The position numbers and the translations under genes were made by a program. Under the pieces are notes generated by a model, which saw only the letters and a list, made by a program, of their open reading frames with translations, was not told where the DNA came from and did no database searches. From assembly GCA_028867845.1 (NCBI GenBank), contig JAGWFU010000007.1:1-16062 (forward strand): a stretch of DNA of 16,062 nt. Reading direction: 5' to 3'. This DNA is from Microcaldota archaeon. Its GTDB lineage: Archaea; Micrarchaeota; Micrarchaeia; Micrarchaeales; Micrarchaeaceae. Within the stretch, counting starts at the first letter, position 1, and each line of letters begins with the position of its first letter. Positions 1-6,964 of the stretch are shown one piece after another.

Positions 1-150
1 TCTTTTCACGACGAAACGTCGTACCTCAGATGGTAGTCTCATAGGTGTCTCTACTCTGGGGAACTGGTCTAGGGAACCCCAATATGTTGGGGTTCTCTGA
101 AAAAGAATAAGATACTGTAAAGTGGGGAGTTTACAGGTTTACTTTACAGC
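1..150 (+). other. Structured left edge with three hairpins
   Basis: No convincing gene is visible here, but the DNA is unusually rich in perfect inverted repeats. Positions 8-22 form a 6-bp stem with an AAA triloop. Positions 71-98 form a 12-bp stem (one G-T) with a TATG loop. Positions 115-121 can pair with 130-136 (7 bp), or 115-123 can pair with 141-149 (9 bp), because TTTACAG occurs twice; the two pairings exclude each other. It could be the 3' part of a structured RNA lying mostly outside the window, the right end of a mobile element, or a leader. I do not recognise SRP RNA, RNase P RNA or rRNA signatures. Confidence 0.4.
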
Positions 151-157
151 GGGGAAA

Positions 158-169
158 GGGATTTAAAGC
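158..169 (+). promoter_or_regulatory. TATA box for the Yip1-like gene
   Basis: A GGGATTTAAAG stretch resembles an archaeal BRE/TATA element about 55 nt before the ATG at 218. It would place transcription start near 190 with a leader of about 28 nt. That leader contains a small GGCC-AAA-GGCC palindrome (190-200) and a GGATGA Shine-Dalgarno-like sequence at 208-213, five bases from the ATG. The box itself lies in the loop of a possible GAAAGG/CCTTTC hairpin. The assignment is by motif and spacing only. Confidence 0.45.
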
Positions 170-217
170 CTTTCACTCAATCCATAACTGGCCAAAGGCC
201 GAAAAAAGGATGAGAAA

Positions 218-1105
218 ATGGATATAAAGAAATCCGTATGGATGGCTCTGGAGTCCGTAAGGCACCCGAGCAAGAACAGCAAGCCCATGACAGTGGAGCA
301 GACGATGAAGTTCTATTACGGGGTTGCGATACCCGCGTTCGTGCTCGCAGTTATAATCAACCTGATACTCTACTTCTCCGTAGGTACGTACAGGACAGTG
401 GCCGGTTCCGCTATGAACCTCATGGGAGGCAACGGCGCGTTGAGCGTCGCTGGCGCCATAGGGCTCCCTGCATTGATGCTCTTCATAATAACGCCGATAT
501 CGCTGCTGATATCCGCGGCAGTGTATCAGCTCTTCGCAAAGCTGCTCTTCGACCTGGTCAAGAAGGACTACTCTAGGACATTCCATGCGTTCGTGCTGGG
601 AGTCATGCCCTCGCTTCTGCTGTTCTGGCTGTACGGGATACCGATCGTGGGCATCGCGGTCTCGATAGTGGCCGGGGTATGGAGCATAGTAGTGCTGATA
701 ATAAGCCTGGCGAAGCAGCAGGGCATCAACTACAAGCAGGCCGTTGGAACCTACCTGGTTTCCGTATTCACCCTCGCGGCGATAATATTCGTCGTGGTCG
801 CAGGCGTGCTTGCCGCGGCTGTAGGCGTATTGGTAAACCACGGCTTCCCCCTGGGCTCGATGATGGGCAGCAACATGTCAGGATGGTCCAGCATGGCCCA
901 CAGCGGCTCATCCGCGCTGGGATGCACGTTCCCTGTGAACCCGGCAAGCTCGCCGCAGTGCGTCGTGGACGCATTCCAGTCCAGCGGGTACTACCAGATA
1001 CTCAACTTCTCCGAGCAGGAGGCTGCTCTGGGCAACCCGATAGCGTGGCTGGGAAGCAACCCCTACCTCTGCACGCAGTACCCAAGCTACTTCACCAGCT
1101 GCTGA
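218..1105 (+). CDS. Yip1-like integral membrane protein with Cys-bearing tail
   Basis: A 295-residue membrane protein. About five hydrophobic helices are visible (roughly residues 34-56, 76-105, 121-142, 143-165 and 178-206). The stretch at 119-185, with PSLL, a central proline-containing helix pair and a GINYKQA-type turn, resembles the Yip1 fold found in archaeal and bacterial membrane proteins; the function of these proteins is poorly known. Residues 208-295 form a Gly/Ser-rich, non-membrane tail with cysteines at 236, 248, 285 and 295, the last being the final residue. With an odd number of helices and a Lys-rich N-terminus inside, this tail would face outward and could form disulfides; that topology is inference. 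The ATG at 218 is supported by GGATGA upstream. A terminator follows closely, so the gene is probably monocistronic. Family assignment is moderate, coding status strong. Confidence 0.88.
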   Translation: MDIKKSVWMALESVRHPSKNSKPMTVEQTMKFYYGVAIPAFVLAVIINLILYFSVGTYRTVAGSAMNLMGGNGALSVAGAIGLPALMLFIITPISLLISAAVYQLFAKLLFDLVKKDYSRTFHAFVLGVMPSLLLFWLYGIPIVGIAVSIVAGVWSIVVLIISLAKQQGINYKQAVGTYLVSVFTLAAIIFVVVAGVLAAAVGVLVNHGFPLGSMMGSNMSGWSSMAHSGSSALGCTFPVNPASSPQCVVDAFQSSGYYQILNFSEQEAALGNPIAWLGSNPYLCTQYPSYFTSC

Positions 1106-1118
1106 GCAGTTCTGGCAC

Positions 1119-1148
1119 GCAGGGCGTTCGCCCTGCTTTTTGTTTTTT
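1119..1148 (+). terminator. Hairpin plus T-tract terminator
   Basis: GCAGGGC (1119-1125) pairs perfectly with GCCCTGC (1130-1136) across a GTTC loop, and is followed by a T-rich run with one G interruption up to 1147. It starts 13 nt after the stop codon of the Yip1-like gene. The layout is that of a bacterial intrinsic terminator; in archaea the T-run alone normally suffices. Confidence 0.75.
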
Positions 1149-1235
1149 CAAACCCCCAGCATACGGCATAAATGCTTACATACTCAAAATCCCTGAATGA
1201 TAGGCCGAAAATCGGGAGAATCTAGTCACTGAAGG

Positions 1236-1250
1236 AACCTTTTTATATAC
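1236..1250 (+). promoter_or_regulatory. BRE/TATA promoter of the surface-protein gene
   Basis: AACCTTTTTATATAC is a strong archaeal BRE/TATA candidate. Its TATA centre near 1246 predicts a start near 1271 and a leader of about 18 nt. That leader carries GGTG at 1279-1282, six bases before the ATG at 1289. The rest of the 1106-1288 interval holds only the upstream terminator and AT-rich DNA. Confidence 0.7.
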
Positions 1251-1288
1251 TCATTTCGTATTTTGTCCATTCGTATCACGGTGCGTTA

Positions 1289-3079
1289 ATGAGAACTAAA
1301 CTATCAATGCTAATGATTGCGCTGACGTTGACCGCGTTTGTCGGTGTGCAGGCATTTGCCGCTACTCCAACCAACATAGTCTGTACGGGAACAGAGCTTA
1401 CAGGGCCTGGCACCCTGACATGCGGCACCCTTCCCGGCAACACCATATCCAACTCCATAATAGACGTCGGGCAGTACACGTTCATAACGATCAACGGAAT
1501 ATCTGGCGGCAACTCCCCCTATCTGGCCAACTGGGTCTTCAGCTCGGCCAACGTCCCGAAGTCCAACACGATAAACTTCCTGCTTAACGCAACCAACAAC
1601 ATTGTCCTCGGCGTCAACGCCTTCTCATCCACACAGGTAATACTAACATCCAACACCGCAGGCACACAGATAAGCAACACAGTCACCACCGCCACAACAA
1701 TCTACGGCGCATGGACGTTCAACGCATTCATATCCGAGGTTGTGGGCACCAACACATTCAAGACCAACTCGATACCGCAGGTCACGATAAATTCACAGCC
1801 GACCACTAACGTTATAATATATGCACCCAACGGGATAGCGACTAACAATATACAGTTTGGTCCTGGACTGATATCCATCAACGCTGTGGTGTCTGGCGGC
1901 AGTGGCACATTCACATTCAGCTGGTTCGTCAACAATGGTATAACTGGGGGCCCTGTCCGCAACACGCTGATAGGCACGGCAGAGACCTTCAACACCGTCA
2001 ACATGATTGCTCAGTCGCAGGCTTCGGGAGGCATCAGCAGCGGCACCTTCGTCTACACTATAAACGCATTCGATGCAGGCACGTCGACCCCATACACCCT
2101 CGCATCCGTCCAGAACACGCTAGTTATAACGAAGAACTCGATACTGACCGCCTCATGCACGAGCCCTGGATTCGTCGGCTACTACTCATGGGCAACAGTA
2201 ACCTGCACAGGCACGTCTACAATCAACAATCAGAGCTCATGGAGCCTCTACGTTGACGGAACTCTGATGAACCAGACCGCATCAGTGGCAAGCTGGACTG
2301 AGCAGACCCAGTCCGGACTGCACACCATACTTTTCAAGAACGCGGGCAACACCAACTACACCAACTTCACGGCCGGCACCACGCTCAAGGTGGGAAGCCT
2401 CGGCACTGGTGGAACTCCAGGAGGCGTGATAGGGCCGATAACGACGACCACAGCCACAACGGTATCGACTACTGCATCCACAACAACTGTTCCGCAGATA
2501 CGCAACCAGAGTGGCTCAGTCAGCGTATGGGTCTCCGCATCTGCGTCCGCCACGGTTAACTTCCCCGGTTCCGCCGCACAGTTTACAATAATGTCCAATT
2601 CCACCACGAAGACAAACGCAACCGTGTCCGCATCAAACGTCACGGCCAGCTCGCCCTCTGCGCCTGCAAACTACACCAAGCTTGCGGCGTTCAATGTTAG
2701 CTCTTCGTCAGCCGGCGTCGCATCGATATGGGTGAGCTACACCTACTCATGTGGCACCAACGGCAGCTCTCTACAGCCATACATACTGAAGAACGGCACC
2801 TGGACCGCGATAACGCAGTTCAGCGTCAACACCTCGTCGTGCAAGATGTCCTTCGCTATACCGAAGGATCCTGTAGTGGGGATAATGCAGCACGCTGCGG
2901 CGGCCCCGACAACGACGGTGCAGCCAACCACAACGGTACTGCCTACCACGACCACGGCTCAGTCGCCTGCATCAACAGGCCAGAGCAATGGCGGCGAGGC
3001 TGCGGTTGCAGTTGTCATAGTGATTATCATAGTGGTAATCGCGGCAGCCGCACTATCGATGAGGAAGAAGAGGCGCTGA
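1289..3079 (+). CDS. Secreted, membrane-anchored Thr-rich surface protein
   Basis: A 596-residue protein with a clear Sec signal peptide (MRTK, hydrophobic core to about residue 24, cleavage likely after VQAFA). The ectodomain is rich in Asn, Thr and Ser, with many N-glycosylation sequons and three cysteine pairs (32/45, 290/306, 488/518), suggesting three disulfide-stabilised beta-sandwich modules. A Thr-rich linker lies at 384-401. Residues 405-535 resemble the PGF-pre-PGF type beta domain of archaeal surface proteins, with a late NGTW...FAIPKDP...GIM segment; this is my inference from pattern. A second Thr-rich stalk (540-557) precedes a single membrane helix (571-589) and an MRKKRR cytoplasmic tail. 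The role is probably cell envelope or adhesion; an S-layer subunit is possible. The start follows a GGTG Shine-Dalgarno and a strong TATA box. It converges closely with the minus-strand permease. Confidence 0.9.
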   Translation: MRTKLSMLMIALTLTAFVGVQAFAATPTNIVCTGTELTGPGTLTCGTLPGNTISNSIIDVGQYTFITINGISGGNSPYLANWVFSSANVPKSNTINFLLNATNNIVLGVNAFSSTQVILTSNTAGTQISNTVTTATTIYGAWTFNAFISEVVGTNTFKTNSIPQVTINSQPTTNVIIYAPNGIATNNIQFGPGLISINAVVSGGSGTFTFSWFVNNGITGGPVRNTLIGTAETFNTVNMIAQSQASGGISSGTFVYTINAFDAGTSTPYTLASVQNTLVITKNSILTASCTSPGFVGYYSWATVTCTGTSTINNQSSWSLYVDGTLMNQTASVASWTEQTQSGLHTILFKNAGNTNYTNFTAGTTLKVGSLGTGGTPGGVIGPITTTTATTVSTTASTTTVPQIRNQSGSVSVWVSASASATVNFPGSAAQFTIMSNSTTKTNATVSASNVTASSPSAPANYTKLAAFNVSSSSAGVASIWVSYTYSCGTNGSSLQPYILKNGTWTAITQFSVNTSSCKMSFAIPKDPVVGIMQHAAAAPTTTVQPTTTVLPTTTTAQSPASTGQSNGGEAAVAVVIVIIIVVIAAAALSMRKKRR

Positions 3080-3093
3080 AAGGCCCTCATTCC

Positions 3094-4362
3094 CTATGAA
3101 GGCAGCTGAGCGCTCCCTGCTCCCTTTCTTTGGGAGTAGAACTCGTTCAGCGCTGTCTCCAACCGGTCAGGGTTTCCCATACCTATCAGAGCGGTCTGGT
3201 CCTCTCCGACACCCAGCATGTCCCTTATAAACTCGACCTCATCCTTGCGCACTTCTTCATGTGGCGCCCTGTCGGTGAACGCGATGCAGCCATGCTTCTC
3301 AAACACCTTCGAGTGGTCGTCACTGCTGTAAGGCTCGTCCAGCTTTATCGCCAGCGCCCTGTTGCCGCCCCCAACCATCTCCTCTATCGCCTCCGACTTA
3401 GTGTTGATGAAAGCCCCTGTTATGTCAAATATCTGCATCTGCTCCATCAGGCTCCTCGTTGTCCTCACAGGCGCCCTTGACGATGCCCTGCTCTGTAGGA
3501 ATATCGCCCCTCCAATGAGCGCGGCTGCGCCTATGTAGTACAGCTTGATGGCTGTGCCAAGCAGCGCAAAAGAGAGCAGGACAGTTAGGAACGGAACGGC
3601 AAGCGTGATGCTGCCCACCATCATGTGGTTCAGCCTCTTGAGCGAGTACATGTAAGCCACATTTCCCACCCCATAAGTGACCGCGCCCAAGAACACTGCT
3701 GCTGCGAGAGCAGGCAGAGGGATCTGGAAGCTCGCCGCCTGGTGCGTGGCCAGCAGCAAGACTGCCGCAAACCCAAGCGACGCAAGGTTGAACACCACCA
3801 CAGATCCTACTGTGTCTGCGTTGTATCTCTTTATTGCAAGGTTGGCTATCGCAACACAAAGCGCAGCGCCCAGTACTGCAGCTATGTAAGGCAGTTGAGC
3901 AGTGCTTATACCCACAAGGCTGCCGTGAGCGGCAACAATGTAGATACCAACGAATCCCAGCGCTATCGCCGCACCCTGCATCCTGCTTATCCTGTTCCTA
4001 AGGAGCACCGGGGATAGTAACGCCATGATTATCACCCAGCTCCTATAGACTATCCCCGCCACGCTCGGGTTGGAGCCCACACTGCCGATTGTGAGCAGGA
4101 GCTGGGCCACGCCGATGTCCAGCACTCCCACCACGGCCATTAGCGCGAGCACCTTCGGCGACCTGAGCGTCTTCAAGAGGCCGGTGAACCTGTCTGAGGC
4201 GAAGCTTATCGCCAGCGAGGCGGCCACGGCTATGAGCATGGTAAGGAAAAGGAACTGTAGCACCCCCAGGCTTCCGCCTCCCACCGACATAAGCACAGTC
4301 ATGAAGGCCAGCTCCACAGCGACGAAGCATATGGCGAGCAGCCCCTTGTACATTATCTTCAT
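3094..4362 (-). CDS. DMT/EamA-family permease with C-terminal soluble domain
   Basis: A 422-residue protein. Residues 1-290 contain about ten hydrophobic helices arranged as two EamA-like halves typical of drug/metabolite transporters: the loop around SNPSVAGIVYRSWVI in the first half and VGSITLAVPFLTVLLSF in the second are at the expected places. The substrate cannot be told. Usual EamA proteins end near residue 300; here residues 303-415 add a soluble, charged segment beginning QIFDITGAF and containing GGGNRALAIKLDE, VFEKHGCIAF and TALIGMGNPDRLETAL. I do not recognise that domain; it has alternating beta/alpha character and could bind a ligand or regulate the pore from the cytoplasm. ATG at 4362 is chosen; a second in-frame ATG lies at 4353. 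It is divergent from the Lrp-like regulator, which may control it. Confidence 0.9.
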   Translation of the reverse strand: MKIMYKGLLAICFVAVELAFMTVLMSVGGGSLGVLQFLFLTMLIAVAASLAISFASDRFTGLLKTLRSPKVLALMAVVGVLDIGVAQLLLTIGSVGSNPSVAGIVYRSWVIIMALLSPVLLRNRISRMQGAAIALGFVGIYIVAAHGSLVGISTAQLPYIAAVLGAALCVAIANLAIKRYNADTVGSVVVFNLASLGFAAVLLLATHQAASFQIPLPALAAAVFLGAVTYGVGNVAYMYSLKRLNHMMVGSITLAVPFLTVLLSFALLGTAIKLYYIGAAALIGGAIFLQSRASSRAPVRTTRSLMEQMQIFDITGAFINTKSEAIEEMVGGGNRALAIKLDEPYSSDDHSKVFEKHGCIAFTDRAPHEEVRKDEVEFIRDMLGVGEDQTALIGMGNPDRLETALNEFYSQRKGAGSAQLPS

Positions 4363-4389
4363 GCCTAACTGTTAGTCTTCGTAAACCAG

Positions 4390-4402
4390 CTTTAAATATG
4401 GT
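4390..4402 (-). promoter_or_regulatory. TATA box for the DMT permease
   Basis: Read on the minus strand, CATATTTAAAGC is a good TATA element centred about 33 nt upstream of the ATG at 4362, predicting a leader of only about 8 nt. It forms the left half of a 119-bp divergent promoter region (4363-4481) shared with the regulator gene. Confidence 0.65.
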
Positions 4403-4450
4403 TCAGATTTGTTCCATTTTATTTGTGTAAGTTAGGTAAAATGATAACCA

Positions 4451-4461
4451 GGCTTAAATAC
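4451..4461 (+). promoter_or_regulatory. TATA box for the Lrp-like regulator
   Basis: GGCTTAAATAC is centred about 25 nt before the ATG at 4482, so the transcript should be leaderless or nearly so. The identical 11-mer recurs at 10006-10016, suggesting a favoured core-promoter sequence in this genome. Confidence 0.65.
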
Positions 4462-4481
4462 ATTGGCGTCCAAGTTTAGCC

Positions 4482-5486
4482 ATGGAATATTACTCTTTCA
4501 GGGAGAAGGAGATAGTAAGGGAGCTGAGCAGGAACTCGCGCGCCACGATAACAGAGCTGGCCAGGGCCGCGAAGTGCTCAAGGATAACAGCAAGGAGGGC
4601 TCTCGACGCAGTCGAGAAGAAGCTGGACATCAGGTACACGCTGGAGATAAACGAGGAGAGCATGGGCGCCACCGAGAGGCACATAATCACGGTGAAGTTC
4701 GCGAGAAGCCCCCCCACGAAGTTCCTCGAGAGGCTGTTCGCCAAGGAGGACGCGGTGCACGCGGCCTACGCCGCCCAAGGAGACTACGACTTGATAATAT
4801 ACGCAAGGACTAGCGACCCCATATCCTACATAAAGTGGGAGACCCACCTCGCCTCCGAGCTCTCCGACTACGGCGCAGTGATAAGGCCCTCGGAGTTCGT
4901 GATAGCGCAGTTCGGATACATGCCGCTGAACGACAGCTTCGTAGACAATATACACTCTGAGGTGAAGCTCACGCAGAAGGACAAGCTGCTGCTCAGGCTT
5001 CTCAACCAGAACTCCAGGATGTCATACGAGGAACTCTCCAAGGCCGCCAGGCTGAACGACGAGACCGTCAGGTACAGGATATTCCGCATGAAGAAGGCGG
5101 GGATAATAAAGAGGTTCACCATAGCGGCCCAGAGGCCGCTCAACGAGTACGTGCTCTCCTTCTTCGTCAACTACAAGTTCAACAGGACGACCAAGGACAG
5201 ATCGGCGATGGCGAGGTCATACTACACGAAACCGGAGGGCCCCACCTACATACTAAGCGCGTTCCAGATGCTCGCCCCCATAACCGGAAGCTACAGGTTC
5301 TTCGCAATCGGCATATATGCGAGCGAGAGGGAGGCGCAGGAGAAGGCGATAGCGCCACACATTGCCATATTCAGGAAGGAGAACGTTGAGATGGCGCGAG
5401 CTAGGATAACGGCGCCCATAAAGGGTATACTGCCGTTCAGGAGCCTCAATGTAGCTGAGAACTACCTCACGATAAGCTGGGATTGA
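4482..5486 (+). CDS. Tandem Lrp/AsnC-like winged-helix regulator
   Basis: A 334-residue protein about twice the length of an ordinary Lrp/AsnC protein (about 150). Two winged-HTH units are visible: residues 5-50 (REKEIVRELSRNSRATITEL, then CSRITARRALDAVEKKL) and about 163-215 (QKDKLLLRLLNQNSRMSYEE, then NDETVRYRIFRMKKAGIIKR). Each is followed by an alpha/beta segment of about 100 residues resembling the Lrp effector-binding/oligomerisation domain, the first with YDLIIYARTSD and IKWETHLASEL as landmarks. It is probably a DNA-binding transcription factor that mimics an Lrp dimer in one chain; the ligand is unknown. It probably heads the downstream cluster: the stop codon overlaps the Shine-Dalgarno of the dehydratase gene, and the divergent permease is a possible target. 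Leaderless ATG start predicted from TATA spacing. Confidence 0.88.
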   Translation: MEYYSFREKEIVRELSRNSRATITELARAAKCSRITARRALDAVEKKLDIRYTLEINEESMGATERHIITVKFARSPPTKFLERLFAKEDAVHAAYAAQGDYDLIIYARTSDPISYIKWETHLASELSDYGAVIRPSEFVIAQFGYMPLNDSFVDNIHSEVKLTQKDKLLLRLLNQNSRMSYEELSKAARLNDETVRYRIFRMKKAGIIKRFTIAAQRPLNEYVLSFFVNYKFNRTTKDRSAMARSYYTKPEGPTYILSAFQMLAPITGSYRFFAIGIYASEREAQEKAIAPHIAIFRKENVEMARARITAPIKGILPFRSLNVAENYLTISWD

Positions 5487-5490
5487 TCGC

Positions 5491-5838
5491 ATGGGAATGG
5501 AGAAGAAGAGCAAAGACTGCGCCGAGGAGGAGAGGCTGACCGCAGCGGAGATAAGGAAGGCTCTGCCTTCAGGATGGAAGGTAAAGGGCAGGATTATAGA
5601 GAGCATGAGGCTAGACTTCGATACCTTCCCCGTCGCAATAAAGTTTGTTGACAGGCTCGCCCTAATAGCGGAGAGGGAGAACCACCACCCGGAGATATTG
5701 GTGAGCTGGAAGAGGGTCACGTTGCAGCTCACGACCCACGATGCAGGGGGCATCACAGCCCTCGACATCAGGATGGCAGGGCTGGTAAACAGGCTCATTA
5801 GGTCGTTTAGCGGAAGCGTCAGATACCTGAATAAATAG
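5491..5838 (+). CDS. Pterin-4a-carbinolamine dehydratase
   Basis: A 115-residue protein of the PCD/DCoH family, which dehydrates 4a-hydroxytetrahydropterin to quinonoid dihydropterin after aromatic amino-acid hydroxylation; distant members occur in molybdopterin contexts. The family signature is plain: ENHHPEI at 63-69 (His65, His66, Pro67), Trp73, His83 in TTHD and Asp92 in TALDI, in the expected spacing. The N-terminal 15 residues are charged and variable; Met3 is an alternative start. The ATG lies four bases after the regulator's TGA in a TGATCGCATG junction, so the two genes are likely translationally coupled. No aromatic hydroxylase is visible nearby, so the physiological substrate is unclear; a structural or DCoH-like regulatory role with the adjacent transcription factor is possible but unsupported. 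Confidence 0.93.
   Translation: MGMEKKSKDCAEEERLTAAEIRKALPSGWKVKGRIIESMRLDFDTFPVAIKFVDRLALIAERENHHPEILVSWKRVTLQLTTHDAGGITALDIRMAGLVNRLIRSFSGSVRYLNK
5829..5838 (+). promoter_or_regulatory. Possible TATA box for primase subunit gene
   Basis: GAATAAATAG overlaps the end of the dehydratase gene, stop codon included, and is centred about 25 nt before the ATG at 5859. It would give a leaderless primase mRNA. No Shine-Dalgarno precedes that ATG, consistent with a separate leaderless start at this one junction of the cluster. Confidence 0.45.
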
Positions 5839-5858
5839 CTTTACGGCAGATAGCTATC

Positions 5859-6815
5859 ATGGCAGGCACTGACAGGCTGAGTTTCGCCTACAGGTACCCT
5901 TTCTCCACCGAGGCTAAGGAGATAATACAAGAGGCCAAGCTGGGCTTCGAGTACAGGTACCTCGACATGGCAAAGGCGCACCTAGAGTCAGCGCTCAACG
6001 AGGGGCTAAAGTACTCCGACCTGAAGATAAGCTCGCTAAAGATGGACTACCTAATGGCGTACCTCTACTCCAGGATGCTGGTCAGTGCAGTGGGCAGGCC
6101 CGACCTCATAATCAACTACTCATACGCAGAGGCCAGGAGATCAGCGCAGGCGCTTGCGCTCTCAGAACCAACTGAGATAATCCATGTGGCCGAGGAGCTG
6201 GGAGTCAGCCTCACTGACGCGCCAACCGGAGAGAGCGGCTACCTCACCATAGGCTTTGCGGACTTCCTCAAGTACTCGGCGCGCATGAAAGGCATGGAGC
6301 TCTCGAACCAGAGGCTCAACCACGGCGTGGTGCTGCTTTTCAAGAACAACGCGGCCAAGCTGCTCAGGGAGGCGATAAAGCAGCAGATAAAGGCAGGAAT
6401 GCCTATACCGAAAAAGGAGCTGCCCAGCGAGGTCATCGATTACGCAAAGAAGACCAGGCTGAAGGTCAAGGAGAGCGTGAAGAAGGCCTCTGCGTCATCG
6501 GCCAGCCACACATGGGTAGACAGGCTGCTGGAGACCCCGATCGCAGACGTGAGGCACAGGACAGTCAACCTCATACTCGCGCCCTACCTGGTCAATGTCA
6601 AGAACATGGAGGTCGATGAGGCGACCAAGAGAATCGTCGACTACATAGAGCTGTGCAAGCAGGTGGATCCCACGACCAGGGTCAACGAGCCCTACATAAG
6701 GTACCAGTGCACATACGCGAAGAGGAAGGGCTCGAGGCCGCTCTCGCTGAGCAAGGCAAAGGAGTTGCTCGGCGGCGCGCTAAACGTGGATATACTCGAA
6801 GAGGCAAAGAAGTGA
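5859..6815 (+). CDS. priL: Archaeal primase large subunit with PriX-like C-terminus
   Basis: A 318-residue protein. The N-terminal part has PriL features: YRYPFSTEAKEII at 11-23, a middle alpha-helical domain with LMAYLYSRML and YAEARRSAQALAL (89-101), and ADFLKYSARM...LNHGVVLLF (134-161). Residues 218-305 read WVDRLLETPIADVRHR, then LILAPYLVNVKNM, LCKQVD, YQCTYAKRKGSRPLSL. That pattern fits the PriX-type domain, a PriL C-terminal relative without the Fe-S cluster. Classical PriL needs four cysteines for 4Fe-4S; here the whole protein has only Cys266 and Cys284. The subunit should pair with a catalytic PriS encoded elsewhere and support RNA/DNA primer synthesis. It is followed, with stop/Shine-Dalgarno overlap, by the zinc-finger gene. 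PriL identity is fairly sure; the PriX comparison is from pattern memory. Confidence 0.83.
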   Translation: MAGTDRLSFAYRYPFSTEAKEIIQEAKLGFEYRYLDMAKAHLESALNEGLKYSDLKISSLKMDYLMAYLYSRMLVSAVGRPDLIINYSYAEARRSAQALALSEPTEIIHVAEELGVSLTDAPTGESGYLTIGFADFLKYSARMKGMELSNQRLNHGVVLLFKNNAAKLLREAIKQQIKAGMPIPKKELPSEVIDYAKKTRLKVKESVKKASASSASHTWVDRLLETPIADVRHRTVNLILAPYLVNVKNMEVDEATKRIVDYIELCKQVDPTTRVNEPYIRYQCTYAKRKGSRPLSLSKAKELLGGALNVDILEEAKK

Positions 6816-6819
6816 TCAG

Positions 6820-6960
6820 ATGGCAGGAATCAAAGGACTGTGCACCATATGTAACAAAGTAGCCACGCACTCGTGCAAGATATGCGGCAGGCCTTTCTGC
6901 AAGGAACACATTGATGAGAAGAGCCTTATGTGCGACTCCTGCATGAAGAAGAGATTGTGA
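6820..6960 (+). CDS. 46-residue zinc-finger protein
   Basis: A very short gene encoding 46 residues. Cysteine/histidine pairs are regular: Cys8-x2-Cys11, Cys19-x2-Cys22, Cys27-x2-His30, Cys38-x2-Cys41, enough for two zinc ions in a cross-braced, HIT/B-box-like finger. The core reads CKICGRPFCKEH. The reading frame is supported by the TGATCAGATG junction with the primase gene and an equivalent TGATCGTATG junction to the next gene, giving four-base gaps on both sides. Such fingers bind protein or nucleic acid partners; the position suggests an accessory role in replication or transcription (inference). Small size makes it easy to miss in automatic annotation. Confidence 0.85.
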   Translation: MAGIKGLCTICNKVATHSCKICGRPFCKEHIDEKSLMCDSCMKKRL

Positions 6961-6964
6961 TCGT

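Noticed and set aside
2..100. Open frame from the window edge, 32 codons to a TGA
   Set aside because: Too short to judge, codon choice (CGT, AAA) differs from neighbouring genes, and the region is dominated by inverted repeats. A transposase C-terminus cannot be shown or excluded.
173..841. Long minus-strand frame opposite the Yip1-like gene
   Set aside because: Arg/His/Tyr-rich translation typical of a shadow frame; the plus-strand protein has clear membrane helices.
1165..1236. Box C/D-like small RNA (CTGAATGATAG, then CACTGAAGG)
   Set aside because: Box C' is imperfect, no upstream box C is at the right distance, and no terminal stem is present.
2356..2643. Antisense frame opposite the surface-protein gene
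   Set aside because: Val/Thr-rich composition is the mirror of the Thr-rich coding strand; no start signal or domain.
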